From assembly GCA_905181875.1 (NCBI GenBank), contig CAJIZH010000006.1, positions 62,001-126,000 of the forward strand: DNA of 64,000 nucleotides, read 5' to 3'. Origin of the DNA: Flavobacteriales bacterium UBA6770 (GTDB taxonomy: Bacteria > Bacteroidota > Bacteroidia > Flavobacteriales_G > Salibacteraceae). The notes under the pieces are model-generated. The model had not been told where the DNA came from. It saw only the letters and a list, made by a program, of their open reading frames with translations, and searched no databases. Below, piece after piece: positions 8,519 to 17,805 of the stretch (its first letter is position 1; each line of letters opens with the position of its first letter). The translations under genes and the position numbers were made by a program.

Positions 8519-9451
8519 ATGCCAATAAATCAGAATTTATCTCGAAGGTTCAGTGGGTTAGAGTTATTCGCTAAGGGTGTAGTGGAAGGATTCCTAACTG
8601 GTTTGCACCGCTCACCATATCACGGCTTTTCTGTTGAGTTTTCTGAGCACAGAGCATACAACGCAGGTGAGAGCACCAAAAATGTAGACTGGAAGCTCTA
8701 TGGTAAGACCGACCGACTTTATGTGAAAAAGTATGAGGAAGAAACAAACTTGAGATGTCAAATCATTATTGATAGCAGCTCCAGTATGTATTTTCCTGTT
8801 GATGGTGGAAATAGAGCCGTTGGTCAAAGAAATAAGATTGATTTTTCTGCACATGCCTCGGCAGCGTTTATGCAATTACTGAAAACTCAGCGTGATGCCA
8901 CGGGATTAAGCATATACAATGAACAAATAGAACTTCATTTACCAGCTAAAGTGGCAAATAGTCATCAGCAGCTCATGCTGCAAAAACTAGACGAATTAAT
9001 AGATAGTAAACCGACAGTTTCAAAAAACACGAATACCGTGCAAGCTTTGCATGAGATAGCAGAGAAAATTCCTAAAAGATCGTTAATTGTTCTTTTTTCT
9101 GATTTATTTGTGGATAAAGAAGGAACCGAAGAACTCTTTCTAGCACTTCAACATTTGCGCCATAACAAACATGAAATCATTATTTTCAATGTTACAGATA
9201 AAACATTTGAGTACGATTTAGAATTTGAGAATAGGCCGCACACCTTCGTTGATATGGAAACTGGGGAGAAAGTAAATTTAAATCCTAGCCAGTTAAAAGA
9301 GCGCTATCAAAAAGCAACCAAAGCTTTTGAAAAGGAACTAGAAATTCGTTGTGGTCAATTTCAAATCGACTACAATCTTATTGATATTCAGGAAGGATTC
9401 GCTCCATTATTTTTGGCTTACTTAGCCAAAAGAGCAAAAATGATTAGATAA
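8519..9451 (+). CDS. DUF58 domain-containing protein
   Basis: A 310-residue DUF58 protein, a vWA-related fold often encoded near MoxR ATPases and Bat proteins. Family landmarks are LELFAKGVVEGFLTGLHRSPYHGFSVEF, ESTKNVDWKLYGKTDRLYVKKYEEETNL, and the MIDAS-like IIDSSSSM followed by LIVLFSDLF. Function is not settled; the family is linked to metal-dependent protein interactions and envelope stress. A TTG start at 8486 lies inside the trxA terminator, so the ATG at 8519 is chosen; it leaves the usual short lead before LELFAKG. Expression must come from read-through of the terminator or from an unseen promoter. No MoxR or Bat gene is adjacent here; a separate AAA/vWA pair is at about 36-38 kb. Confidence 0.9.
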   Translation: MPINQNLSRRFSGLELFAKGVVEGFLTGLHRSPYHGFSVEFSEHRAYNAGESTKNVDWKLYGKTDRLYVKKYEEETNLRCQIIIDSSSSMYFPVDGGNRAVGQRNKIDFSAHASAAFMQLLKTQRDATGLSIYNEQIELHLPAKVANSHQQLMLQKLDELIDSKPTVSKNTNTVQALHEIAEKIPKRSLIVLFSDLFVDKEGTEELFLALQHLRHNKHEIIIFNVTDKTFEYDLEFENRPHTFVDMETGEKVNLNPSQLKERYQKATKAFEKELEIRCGQFQIDYNLIDIQEGFAPLFLAYLAKRAKMIR

Positions 9452-9473
9452 AACGAGGTTTACTTAACCTTGG

Positions 9474-9593
9474 TTATCCAAATATTAGAATAGAAGCAAT
9501 AAAAAGCATTACCGCAATTACGTATACAACGCTAAAATTAACTGCTCCACCGTCTTCATACGGTGCATCAGGGAAATGATTGTCTTCAGACAT
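9474..9593 (-). CDS. Small single-pass membrane protein (39 aa)
   Basis: A 39-codon frame with ATG at 9593 and TAA at 9474. The N-terminal half is acidic and soluble (MSEDNHFPDAPYEDGG). The C-terminal half is one uninterrupted hydrophobic helix (VVYVIAVMLFIASILIFG) that ends at the stop. It fills the gap between the DUF58 gene and the TPR gene. The clean split into acidic head and helix and the well-formed end argue for a real microprotein. I do not recognise the family. It could be a small subunit or regulator of a membrane complex; tiny accessory subunits of respiratory enzymes look similar, but no such enzyme is nearby. Confidence 0.6.
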   Translation of the reverse strand: MSEDNHFPDAPYEDGGAVNFSVVYVIAVMLFIASILIFG

Positions 9594-9678
9594 ATTTTTC
9601 AATTTTTTGTAGACCGCTAAATTAAGCAACTATAGTTTTGTAGAAAGATTAATGTTGCATCAAATTCAAAAAAATTCA

Positions 9679-10821
9679 TCATCGGTTTGTGAATAAAACA
9701 ATAAACTTATAAATCAAATATCCAATAGCTGTTGCAATTAAGAGATACAATACCATCCTTAAAATAGACCAAAATCCATTACCTAAGGCTGGTTTTTCTT
9801 CGGTCATTTCATTAGTAAACCCTATATAATTGTTTTGGTTGCTATTTTCCAGCTGCTTTGCATAAAGCAATGCTGCATTTTGTTTTATATCCAAACTATC
9901 ACTCCATTTTTCAAATTCTTCAAAGTATCGATATGCTTCTTTGTAGTTGTGCTTTTTAGAATAAATTTTACTGAGTAAATTCGTGTTTTTCATTAAATAA
10001 TTGACTGAATTTAATTGTTTCGCTAAAGAGTAACTTTTCTTTGTATTAGAAAGTGAAGCATTTATTTTTTCTGAATTAAAATATATATTACCCATATTAA
10101 AATACGTAATACATTGATCCATAGAACTCCCTAGCTGTATGTCTATCTTCAATGAAGTGGTATAGTATTTAACTGCTAATTCATTGTCCTTCAGAATCGA
10201 ATAGAGATAACCCAAATTGTTATAATCTGCTGAAAGTTTTCTTTTATCTGTTGAAATCGAATCTAAGCATAGCGCTTTGATAAAATAGTTTCTGCAAAGA
10301 TTGTATTCACCTAAATCAGCGTATGTATTGCCAATATTTGTATACGCATTCGACATTGATGCGCTGTCTCTGTTGATTTCATGAAGGTCCAAAGCTCTAA
10401 AATTGTATTCAAGACTTAAGTCTAGTTTATCTAAATATTCGAAAACAACAGCCATGTTTCCATACACGGCTGCAACGCGTTCTTGATCGTCTAGAAGAGT
10501 ATAGATATCCAAAGCTTTATTGTAATTTTCAATCGCTTCGTCATACAATTCTGATTCGAGTGCTAAATTGCCTAAGTGATTAAAAATTTTTCCTTGTAAC
10601 TTTTTAGAAGTTTTGCTACCTAACCAACTAAAGACTTCCAAACTTTTCTTATAAGCCTTTTGGTTTAATCCACTTTGATAATAAACCAAGCTTTCAGCAA
10701 GTATAGTTTCTATTTTCTGAGCTTCTTGCGCTAACTGATCAGCAGTTTTACCAAATACGTTTGATGTACTTGTAACAAAAAAATAAAAAATTAAAAGTAT
10801 AATCTTGCGAGTAAAGTTCAT
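9679..10821 (-). CDS. TPR-repeat protein with C-terminal membrane anchor
   Basis: A 380-residue protein with an N-terminal signal sequence (RKIILLIFYFFVTSTSNVFG). About five to six tetratricopeptide repeats span residues 60-290, for example YDEAIENYNKALDIY, AVYGNMAVVFEYLDKLDLSLEYNFRAL and AYTNIGNTYADLGEY. A C-terminal helix follows (ILRMVLYLLIATAIGYLIYKFIVLF). The repeats should face the periplasm as a protein-binding scaffold. In Bacteroidota this layout is typical of the sensor halves of TPR histidine kinases and LuxR-type regulators. Here the chain stops after the helix with NR, with no kinase or HTH domain, so it is either a stand-alone scaffold or a shortened relative of those sensors. 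No specific partner is evident. Confidence 0.8.
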   Translation of the reverse strand: MNFTRKIILLIFYFFVTSTSNVFGKTADQLAQEAQKIETILAESLVYYQSGLNQKAYKKSLEVFSWLGSKTSKKLQGKIFNHLGNLALESELYDEAIENYNKALDIYTLLDDQERVAAVYGNMAVVFEYLDKLDLSLEYNFRALDLHEINRDSASMSNAYTNIGNTYADLGEYNLCRNYFIKALCLDSISTDKRKLSADYNNLGYLYSILKDNELAVKYYTTSLKIDIQLGSSMDQCITYFNMGNIYFNSEKINASLSNTKKSYSLAKQLNSVNYLMKNTNLLSKIYSKKHNYKEAYRYFEEFEKWSDSLDIKQNAALLYAKQLENSNQNNYIGFTNEMTEEKPALGNGFWSILRMVLYLLIATAIGYLIYKFIVLFTNR

Positions 10822-10917
10822 TGAAGCATAAAGTTATAAAAATAAGAAAAATACTTGTGAATAAAAGCAGACGTTTGCTGTGAAACTTTGTTTCTTACTT
10901 TATTAATTTGTAGCTCA

Positions 10918-13485
10918 ATGAAATTAGCACCAATAATATTTTGTTTGTTTTTACAGTTTTTTGTACAAGGTCAATCTTCTGGCGATAAGCTGGATTATAA
11001 TATACTGAAAAGCCAGTATTTAGAGCATTTAGTGAAGTTGAAAATCGATGAATTCCGAAAACAAAAAGGCTTAGTCGTCTTACGAAATGATTCATTGTTA
11101 ATACTCCCTGCGTGCGATCATACCGACTTTATGAAATCTAGAAATGAACTCACCCATTTTCAGGCAAGAGGAGGCAAGCATACTCCTCAAAGAAGGTTTG
11201 AATTTTATGAAATTAGTGATGTTTTAGCTGGTGAAAACGTCGAATGTCTTCCGATTAACACGTTACTTAAAGTCAACTATCAGAAAGGATTTATCGACGT
11301 TAAAACCTATGAGGATTTAGCTGAAGCGATAGCCCAAGGTTGGAGGCATTCCAAGCCTCATTATGCAAACATATTGACGAAAGAATATACGATTACGGCA
11401 GTGTGTATTAAGGTGGATATTAAGAAGAACGTATTATGGGTAACACAGGTTTTTGGTCAAATTATCGGTAAGCATTCATTGACAAAAACGAATGCTAGCT
11501 TTCCGTTTGATACAGTTGCAATAGTTAAAAAAAAAAGTTCTAAAAAGCCAAAACAACTCATCGAACAAACGAGGTATTCTCATGGCCTTAAAAAGCCTAA
11601 GGACTTTTTAGATTGTCCCAGAGAGCTGAATAATAAGCTTGATCTCTCAAATTTAAAACTTCAAGTAACTAGAGACAAAGTGCTGCTTTGTGTTTATGAT
11701 TTGAACAAGATAAAGCGACTGTTTATTGGAAGCAAGGATGGACTAGCAGTGGAATTAATAAGCTTCAATAATGCTTATGGTTGTTCTGACTATGTTGAAA
11801 AACCCAATCGAAGAAACGATCTGAGCCAGATTGATGGTCAATTATTAAAGCCAGTTTATCGCAATGCAATTTTGAATCAGATAGCAGAATTAGAGGAGGA
11901 AAATAGACAACGAAAAAAAGAAAGAGGTGTGCAGCGCTGCAGTTATATCGAATTAGGTTCAACTCCAATTTCGATGTCTGGAAAACCAATGGAGGCTCGC
12001 CTATATTATGTGAAAAACAAAAATCTGTGTACTGAAATCGAGTTTTTCGGATATTGTGGACAACCTTTAAAATATAAACCAACTGAGATTCCTCTCCGGT
12101 TCGATTTACCTCAAAGTAAATATACTCCCAAAGCAGACACTTTTGCATTGAATATTTCAATTGGCTTTGAAAAATCTTCTAGCCAAATAAAAAGTGCTCA
12201 AATTGATTCCCTAATCGAGCAGATCAAGGGAAAGGAGTTGGAAGTAAAAAGCATTAAAATTGAGGCTTTTGCAAGTGTGGAAGGGACTCAAGAGAACAAT
12301 CAAGACTTATTTGAAAATCGAACTAAAGAATTAATTCTTCGCCTGAAAAAATTCCAACAAAGAGAAATAATATGGTCCGTAAAGGCCACTGAAAACTGGT
12401 CTATGTTTTACGATCAAATTATTGGGACGGATTGGTTTTATCTAAATTCGTTATCTGAATCTAAAATTCGAACTACCGTTAATGACCCCAAAAATCAAAT
12501 CAAATTAGAGCCGCTTCTTTCAGCGCAAAGAACAGCTGAAATTAGAATAGTAGTTGTTCCTAAACTCAATGATAAATGGATCTTTACACTAGCCCAAAGC
12601 GAATGGAATAGTTTGATAAGTGCAACAAACTTTCAATCGATAAGTCAAGAAAAAATTGAAAATCTTGAAGTATTGCAAAATTTCTTTTATTCAAATTTCA
12701 ATGTTTATTCTAGTATTAAGCAGCAATGGATAATGTCTATTTATGTTTCTGGATACTCGAAAAAAACAAGTTTGTTACGTTACCGACAGCTTTTATTTCA
12801 AATTAAAAACAACAGCATTTACGATCCTATTAAGACCGTTGAATTACTAAAGAAACTAAACAGAGATATTCAGAGTTCTGAGGTCGATTACAATACCAAA
12901 TCTATTATTGCGACCAACGCCGAATTTTTTGATGAAAAGACTAAAATTCCTTTGATTAAATCGTTGATGAAACAAGTAGAGAAGGATGACTTAATTGGCA
13001 ATATCTATGGAGAACTAGAACTTTGGTACCATGTGGAAATGGCCAATTTGGTTTTTGGATCTCAAAACAAAAAGGGTAGGAGTAAAGCCGAATATTCTTT
13101 GGCATTTATTCGAGAGTTTTATATAACCGCATCTTCTACGACGATGGATTCGATTAATTTGGCTGAATTCTTCATGCTTTTTGATAAAGAAGAATGGGCG
13201 ATACAATTAATCAAGCCAATTGCTTTCGACTCTGTTTCAAATGCATTTCAAAAAGTAGCACTCGATCTTTATTTGAGAAATTACATGTCCGCAGACTTGG
13301 AAGGCAGAAATACCGAAATACAGCTTACCGTATTAAACGCATATGAAGAATTGGGGCAAAGAAAATGGTGTAGATTGTTTTTTACTCCTTGTGCAGTTAG
13401 CTATGCGGTTTTTGAATACCCGATGTTAAGATCACTGTATTGCGAAGCTTGCAAAGAATTTGTCACAAGCTCTGCTGACGAATAG
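10918..13485 (+). CDS. Large secreted protein with CAP-like and OmpA-like regions
   Basis: An 855-residue protein. The ATG at 10918 gives the signal peptide MKLAPIIFCLFLQFFVQGQ; an upstream in-frame TTG is less likely. Residues about 28-185 resemble a CAP/SCP-like domain: HLVKLKIDEFRKQKGL, HTDFMKSRNELTHFQ, AGENVECL, AIAQGWRHSKPHYANIL, LWVTQVFG. Residues about 415-545 resemble an OmpA-like peptidoglycan-binding fold: ISIGFEKSSSQIKSAQIDSL, KIEAFASVEGTQENN, then AQRTAEIRIVVVP. The remaining 300 residues are helical and unrecognised. An envelope-anchored CAP protein is a reasonable inference; the enzymatic or binding role is unknown. Its 3' end overlaps the convergent PhoD-like gene by 23 bases. 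Confidence 0.75.
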   Translation: MKLAPIIFCLFLQFFVQGQSSGDKLDYNILKSQYLEHLVKLKIDEFRKQKGLVVLRNDSLLILPACDHTDFMKSRNELTHFQARGGKHTPQRRFEFYEISDVLAGENVECLPINTLLKVNYQKGFIDVKTYEDLAEAIAQGWRHSKPHYANILTKEYTITAVCIKVDIKKNVLWVTQVFGQIIGKHSLTKTNASFPFDTVAIVKKKSSKKPKQLIEQTRYSHGLKKPKDFLDCPRELNNKLDLSNLKLQVTRDKVLLCVYDLNKIKRLFIGSKDGLAVELISFNNAYGCSDYVEKPNRRNDLSQIDGQLLKPVYRNAILNQIAELEEENRQRKKERGVQRCSYIELGSTPISMSGKPMEARLYYVKNKNLCTEIEFFGYCGQPLKYKPTEIPLRFDLPQSKYTPKADTFALNISIGFEKSSSQIKSAQIDSLIEQIKGKELEVKSIKIEAFASVEGTQENNQDLFENRTKELILRLKKFQQREIIWSVKATENWSMFYDQIIGTDWFYLNSLSESKIRTTVNDPKNQIKLEPLLSAQRTAEIRIVVVPKLNDKWIFTLAQSEWNSLISATNFQSISQEKIENLEVLQNFFYSNFNVYSSIKQQWIMSIYVSGYSKKTSLLRYRQLLFQIKNNSIYDPIKTVELLKKLNRDIQSSEVDYNTKSIIATNAEFFDEKTKIPLIKSLMKQVEKDDLIGNIYGELELWYHVEMANLVFGSQNKKGRSKAEYSLAFIREFYITASSTTMDSINLAEFFMLFDKEEWAIQLIKPIAFDSVSNAFQKVALDLYLRNYMSADLEGRNTEIQLTVLNAYEELGQRKWCRLFFTPCAVSYAVFEYPMLRSLYCEACKEFVTSSADE

Positions 13486-14779
13486 TATATTCAAACAAAG
13501 ACTTATTATCACTGCTGAAAAACTCAATTTTTAACGCTCGTTTTTTCTTTTTTCCTGAAAATGTCAGCTTTGCGTAGTTTCGTTCTTTAATTGTACTTCC
13601 TTTTATTCTGTAACTATTCTCTTCCTTCAATTTTTTATGTGCTCTTGAAGTAATTGGTGAAGCTGTAATGTCAAAAATTGAATGCGTATCTGATAATTGC
13701 ATTTCTGCTATTTCGGAATGGTGACGATCTCCTGTTAAGAAAACAACATTCATGATTTTCTCTACTTTTATAAAATCAATCAATTTTTGACGTTCTTCCG
13801 GATAGTTAGCCATATTTTCATAAACCTTATTGGGATTTAAAAACTGCCCACCCACCATAACTAGTTTGAATGATGCACGACTATTTTTTAAGGAGGCCAT
13901 GAGCCAATTTAATTGTTTTTTACCCAAGATTTTTCCTTCGCTCGAATCATAAATCGGAGTTCTGTTCCAACGATTATCCAACATAAAGACATCAATATCT
14001 GCATAACTAAACTGTCCCGATATTCCTGTTCCACCGCTTACATTGTAATTTGGATTTGCCCAAAAATCCTTGAACGCTTCCAAAGTCACATCTTTATTGT
14101 AGAAAGTTCCGATGGCATCGTTGGGCCCAAAATCATGATCATCCCAGATTGCATAATTGTGCATTTTCCCCAATAAAGGCTGTAACTCAGGTAAACTGCG
14201 AGTGTGTGTATTTCTATAATAAATTCCTACTCTACTGTCCCAATCTACTTCTCGATAATAAGTATTGTCACCAAGCCAAAGCATCAATGCAGCATTTTGC
14301 TTAGCCATATTCTTTAGGATATGATAATCACCTCCATAGGGCTTGCCTGGTCGATCAGTTTCTTTTTCACTTACATAAACACAACTGCCTGTAAGAAATG
14401 AAAATGAAGGCGGCTGCTCTCTCCATTGCCATAGGTTTGGAGTTTTTAAGATACATAGATAATCCAATTCAATAGGCTTATTATTGATTTCTAATTGGTA
14501 GTTATAGGTTGTTCCTGGCGATAAGTTTTCAGCCACTAGTGTAGCGGTAAACGCTTTGTTACGAGCAGTAATCACGGGAATAGTTCGTTTTTTATCTCTA
14601 GGGTTTTCCACTGACCAGTATACGACTGTTACTTTTACTGATTCTGTGGTTTGAACCCAGATTGCGGCTTCTCTAAAAGTGATATATCCACTCATTGGAC
14701 CCGCCTGCAGCAATTTTTTTTGACCATAAGTGTCAGAAAAATAAATTAATGAAACTAGTAATATTAAATAATTTCGCAT
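13463..14779 (-). CDS. PhoD-like alkaline phosphatase family protein
   Basis: A 438-residue secreted metallophosphoesterase of the PhoD family, hydrolysing phosphate mono- or diesters outside the cytoplasm. A signal peptide (MRNYLILLVSLIYFSDTYG) is followed by the PhoD N-terminal beta domain. The metallophosphatase core has FSFLTGSCVYV, MLWLGDNTYYREVDW, NYAIWDDHDFGPND and VFLTGDRHHSE, which supply Asp, Asn and His metal ligands. It lacks a T9SS C-terminal domain, so it probably stays in the periplasm or envelope. The ATG at 14779 is well placed for the signal peptide. No phosphate-regulon partner is next to it. The 3' end overlaps the convergent CAP/OmpA-like gene. Confidence 0.88.
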   Translation of the reverse strand: MRNYLILLVSLIYFSDTYGQKKLLQAGPMSGYITFREAAIWVQTTESVKVTVVYWSVENPRDKKRTIPVITARNKAFTATLVAENLSPGTTYNYQLEINNKPIELDYLCILKTPNLWQWREQPPSFSFLTGSCVYVSEKETDRPGKPYGGDYHILKNMAKQNAALMLWLGDNTYYREVDWDSRVGIYYRNTHTRSLPELQPLLGKMHNYAIWDDHDFGPNDAIGTFYNKDVTLEAFKDFWANPNYNVSGGTGISGQFSYADIDVFMLDNRWNRTPIYDSSEGKILGKKQLNWLMASLKNSRASFKLVMVGGQFLNPNKVYENMANYPEERQKLIDFIKVEKIMNVVFLTGDRHHSEIAEMQLSDTHSIFDITASPITSRAHKKLKEENSYRIKGSTIKERNYAKLTFSGKKKKRALKIEFFSSDNKSLFEYTIRQQSL

Positions 14780-14889
14780 GTTCGTAAGTTTTAGAGGTCA
14801 AAGTAAAGCTTTGTAATTAATTCAATGGTTAAGTAAAAAAAACTTCTGGCAAAATGTTTGATAAGATGCAACCACTACTTTTTCCCAAA

Positions 14890-16290
14890 ATGAAAACACT
14901 CTTTAAAATACTTGTTTGTTCAACGATTGTAATTATTATGGTTGCCTGTGCAACCTCTAATGCACTGTATAAGAAAGGAAAACAGCTCTCTTCTGCTGGA
15001 ATGAATAAGGAGGCCGCTGATTTTTTCTATAATTCTTTAAATAAGAATGCTAATAATGTAGACAGTCGTATTGCCTTAAAAGGGATAGGGCAGAAGGTAA
15101 TAGAAGAGCAACTGCAAAAATTTTACCAAGCACATGGCGCAGATCAATACAAAGTAGCGGTTTATTCTTACCGATTAGCAATGACTTACAAAGAAAAGAT
15201 GTCACGTTTTGTTGAGTTAGATATTCCTCCATACTATGAGGGTTACTACAATGAGTCCAAGGATGTTTATTTAGGAGAAAGATATATTGACGCTAAAAAA
15301 TTAATCAAAGAGGAGAAATTTGATCAAGCCAATGAAGTTCTAGAAGAAATTCTGAAAATCGATAAAAATTATAAAGACGCTTCTCAACTCGAGAAATACT
15401 CTGATGCTGAACCACTTTATCGAGAAGCAATGGGCCAATACGATTCAAAAAAATATAGAACCGCTTACTACCAGTTTGATCGTGTTTTGAATATAAGTGC
15501 TAATTATAAAGACGCAGTGTATTATAAAGAAGAAGCTCTAAAAAAAGGTAGGCTTACTATTGCTGTTTTACCAGTTATTGGATCAGGTGTAGATAAAGAA
15601 ACTGCAGATTTAATGTATACTGCATTGATGCAGAAGTTGTTAGAGTTAAATAACCCGTTTATTGTAGCAATAGACAGAAAAAATACAGATCTTATAATCA
15701 AGGAACAAAAACTAGGTTTAACCGGCGTTTTGGATCAAAACACTGCAGCACAAACAGGAAAAATGTTAGGAGCTAAGGCTGTTTTAAGTGGAACTGCGTC
15801 AGGAAGCAGCTATAAAGAGATTCCTGTAAAACGCAGGGAAGAAAGAGGTTATAAAAAAGTAACACGCAGAAAGTACGATGCAGTAAAAAAGAAATATTAC
15901 AACGTATACAGTTACTCTAAAACCATTTACTATAGATTTAGCGGATCGAGAAAGGTTTCTGCTAATGTTCAAATTCAATTGGTAAGCTCTGAAACAGGTC
16001 AAGTTTTGTTGAGTAAAAATTATAACCCTGTTATTACAGACAATTTAGATTATGCAGCTGTCAGCGGCCCCTCTAATGATATTTATTCGGGTTATTGGAA
16101 ATATAAAATAATTCCAAGTACGCAGGATGTTGTGGAAAAAAGCTCGAGTGCCAAACGTCAATTGGACCGATTGTTTGCAGAAAGAAGAAGAACAATGAAA
16201 ACTAAGACTCAATTAATCAAAGAAATGAGTGATGACATTGCTTTGAAAATTGCACGAGAAATTAAATCCTATGAGAAATCAAGAGAATGA
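14890..16290 (+). CDS. Lipoprotein with CsgG/TolB-like domain
   Basis: A 466-residue lipoprotein. The ATG at 14890 gives MKTLFKILVCSTIVIIMVAC with a lipobox Cys; the first in-frame ATG (14854) adds 12 residues that are not signal-like. Helical, TPR-like repeats occupy about residues 30-220 (YREAMGQYDSKKYRTAYYQFDRVL). A CsgG-type domain follows (LTIAVLPVIGSGVDKETADLMYTALMQKLL, DRKNTDLIIKEQKLGLTGVLD, GKMLGAKAVLSGTASG), as in outer-membrane curli-secretion proteins and their relatives. It is joined to the downstream LPP20-type gene by an ATGA overlap, a CsgG-like/LPP20 pairing seen in Bacteroidota. The pair probably forms an envelope complex; the cargo, if any, is unknown. Confidence 0.82.
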   Translation: MKTLFKILVCSTIVIIMVACATSNALYKKGKQLSSAGMNKEAADFFYNSLNKNANNVDSRIALKGIGQKVIEEQLQKFYQAHGADQYKVAVYSYRLAMTYKEKMSRFVELDIPPYYEGYYNESKDVYLGERYIDAKKLIKEEKFDQANEVLEEILKIDKNYKDASQLEKYSDAEPLYREAMGQYDSKKYRTAYYQFDRVLNISANYKDAVYYKEEALKKGRLTIAVLPVIGSGVDKETADLMYTALMQKLLELNNPFIVAIDRKNTDLIIKEQKLGLTGVLDQNTAAQTGKMLGAKAVLSGTASGSSYKEIPVKRREERGYKKVTRRKYDAVKKKYYNVYSYSKTIYYRFSGSRKVSANVQIQLVSSETGQVLLSKNYNPVITDNLDYAAVSGPSNDIYSGYWKYKIIPSTQDVVEKSSSAKRQLDRLFAERRRTMKTKTQLIKEMSDDIALKIAREIKSYEKSRE

Positions 16291-17405
16291 GTGTAAATAA
16301 ATGTTTCCCCGTCTTTGTATTTGTAGTAGCCTTATCAGTATTTTCATGCAGAGCCAAAAAGCAAGCAGAAGCAGTTCCACCTCCGCCTCCTCCTCCAAAT
16401 TGGGTGTCAGAAAGACCTACTAGCCCAGCATATTACATTGGTGTGGGAATAGCTGGGAAAGTTTCAGCTGGAGCTAATTACATGCAAATAGCTAAAGAAA
16501 ATGCATTAAACGATTTAGCATCAGAGATAAAAGTCAATGTTTCGGGTAATTCCATATTGTACACTATGGAAAACGAAACCGGGTTTAAGGAAGATTTTCT
16601 TTCTACTACAAAGCTTTCTTCTTCAGTAAACCTTGAAGGCTTTGAGCAAAGCGGTGTTTATGAAACCCCAAATTCATACTACATGTTTTACAAGTTGAGC
16701 AAAGCTAGATACAAAGCACTGAGAGATGCTAAAATCAATACCGCCATTTCTTTGTCAAAACAAAGTAGAGCAGAGGGTAAGCAGCAAGCTTCCAACGGAA
16801 ACTATGCTCAGGCAATGCAGAATTATTACCAAGCCTTAGCTTCACTGGAAGAATACATAAATGAACCTCTAAAAACAGAAATTGATGGGCAAGAGCAGTT
16901 TTATGGAAATGCTTTGCTAAAAGAAATGCAACAACTGGCTAATGAATTAACAATAGAGCCAGTTATTCAGGAGTTTACAATTACACAAGGAAATGTTGTT
17001 CCAGACAATAAAACTGTTTTTTTAATTAAAGATAGAAGAGGAAAAGTGCAATCTGGAGTGCAGGTAGTATTCTCGATGGGAGAAGAAGTTTTACTGAAGG
17101 AAAAGGCTATTTCTGACCATACTGGAAAAGTAAATTCATCTGCTGGAAAAATAAAAAGTACAGGACGTAATGTTCTTAAAGCAAAGTTGATAGCTGATTT
17201 AGATAGCAAAAAACATGAGGTAATTGGGCGGGTAATGGAAAACATTCAATGGCCTTCGAGTGCTATGATAATTATGGTAGAAGCTCCTCACGTTTTTTTG
17301 AAAGTAGACCAAATGAAGAATGCAAAGAAAGTTAGTAATGTTGAAGTAATTCAAGCATTCGAAGATGCTGATGACGTATTACATGACTACGGCAAAGCAG
17401 AATGA
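16287..17405 (+). CDS. LPP20-family lipoprotein, N-terminal part (frameshifted gene)
   Basis: A lipoprotein with signal MSVNKCFPVFVFVVALSVFSC, then a proline run (PPPPPPP) and the LPP20-like core (NWVSERPTSPAYYIGVGIA, AKENALNDLASEIKVNVSGNS). The frame breaks within 17350-17402 and stops after DDVLHDYGKAE. The typical C-terminus continues in the +1 frame (next entry), so the 372-residue product is probably truncated by about 85 residues. It overlaps the CsgG-like gene by ATGA. The proline run may span the cell wall or tether the domain. The break may be real decay or a base-level sequence error. A programmed shift is unlikely because no slippery site is visible. Confidence 0.8.
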   Translation: MSVNKCFPVFVFVVALSVFSCRAKKQAEAVPPPPPPPNWVSERPTSPAYYIGVGIAGKVSAGANYMQIAKENALNDLASEIKVNVSGNSILYTMENETGFKEDFLSTTKLSSSVNLEGFEQSGVYETPNSYYMFYKLSKARYKALRDAKINTAISLSKQSRAEGKQQASNGNYAQAMQNYYQALASLEEYINEPLKTEIDGQEQFYGNALLKEMQQLANELTIEPVIQEFTITQGNVVPDNKTVFLIKDRRGKVQSGVQVVFSMGEEVLLKEKAISDHTGKVNSSAGKIKSTGRNVLKAKLIADLDSKKHEVIGRVMENIQWPSSAMIIMVEAPHVFLKVDQMKNAKKVSNVEVIQAFEDADDVLHDYGKAE

Positions 17406-17661
17406 GGCTAACCTTGTTGCTAAAATTGTACTGAATTCAAAGGAGAGTGGAGTGTATCAAGACTTATATAGCGTTACCTTTTCTGGATATTTGAGTTTTC
17501 AAGATGCTAAAACTAACACCGAAGTATTTAGAGAATCCTTTGATGGTATAAGAGGTGTAGACCTCAATTACGACCGGGCTTACAATAAAGGATTAGAGGC
17601 TTTTAAAAAGCGCTTGATCTACGAAACCATTCCTAGGTTCAGAAGAAAGCATTTGGATTAA
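17365..17661 (+). pseudogene. C-terminal part of the LPP20-family lipoprotein, in the +1 frame
   Basis: This frame continues the preceding lipoprotein: QNEANLVAKIVLNSKESG, then YLSFQDAKTNTEVFRE, then IRGVDLNYDRAYNKGLEAFKK. These match the usual LPP20-family ending, in which a hydrophobic strand is followed by a KG.DLDYDRA helix. The ATG at 17365 is internal and is not expected to be a natural start. Joining the frames needs loss of one base between 17350 and 17402; for instance DADD would run on into YYMTTAKQNEANL. There is no stop-to-start arrangement suggesting an independent gene. Confidence 0.7.
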
Positions 17662-17805
17662 TTGATCTATTTTTTGGACAATCTTAAAGAATAGTTCGAC
17701 TTTCTACGATTTAATTTATACCGACTTTTCTAAATTGCTGGTTTTCTTTAGTTTTACGACCGTTACTTAAGAATAATTCTAGGTAGCTGAAATTAAAGAC
17801 ACTCT

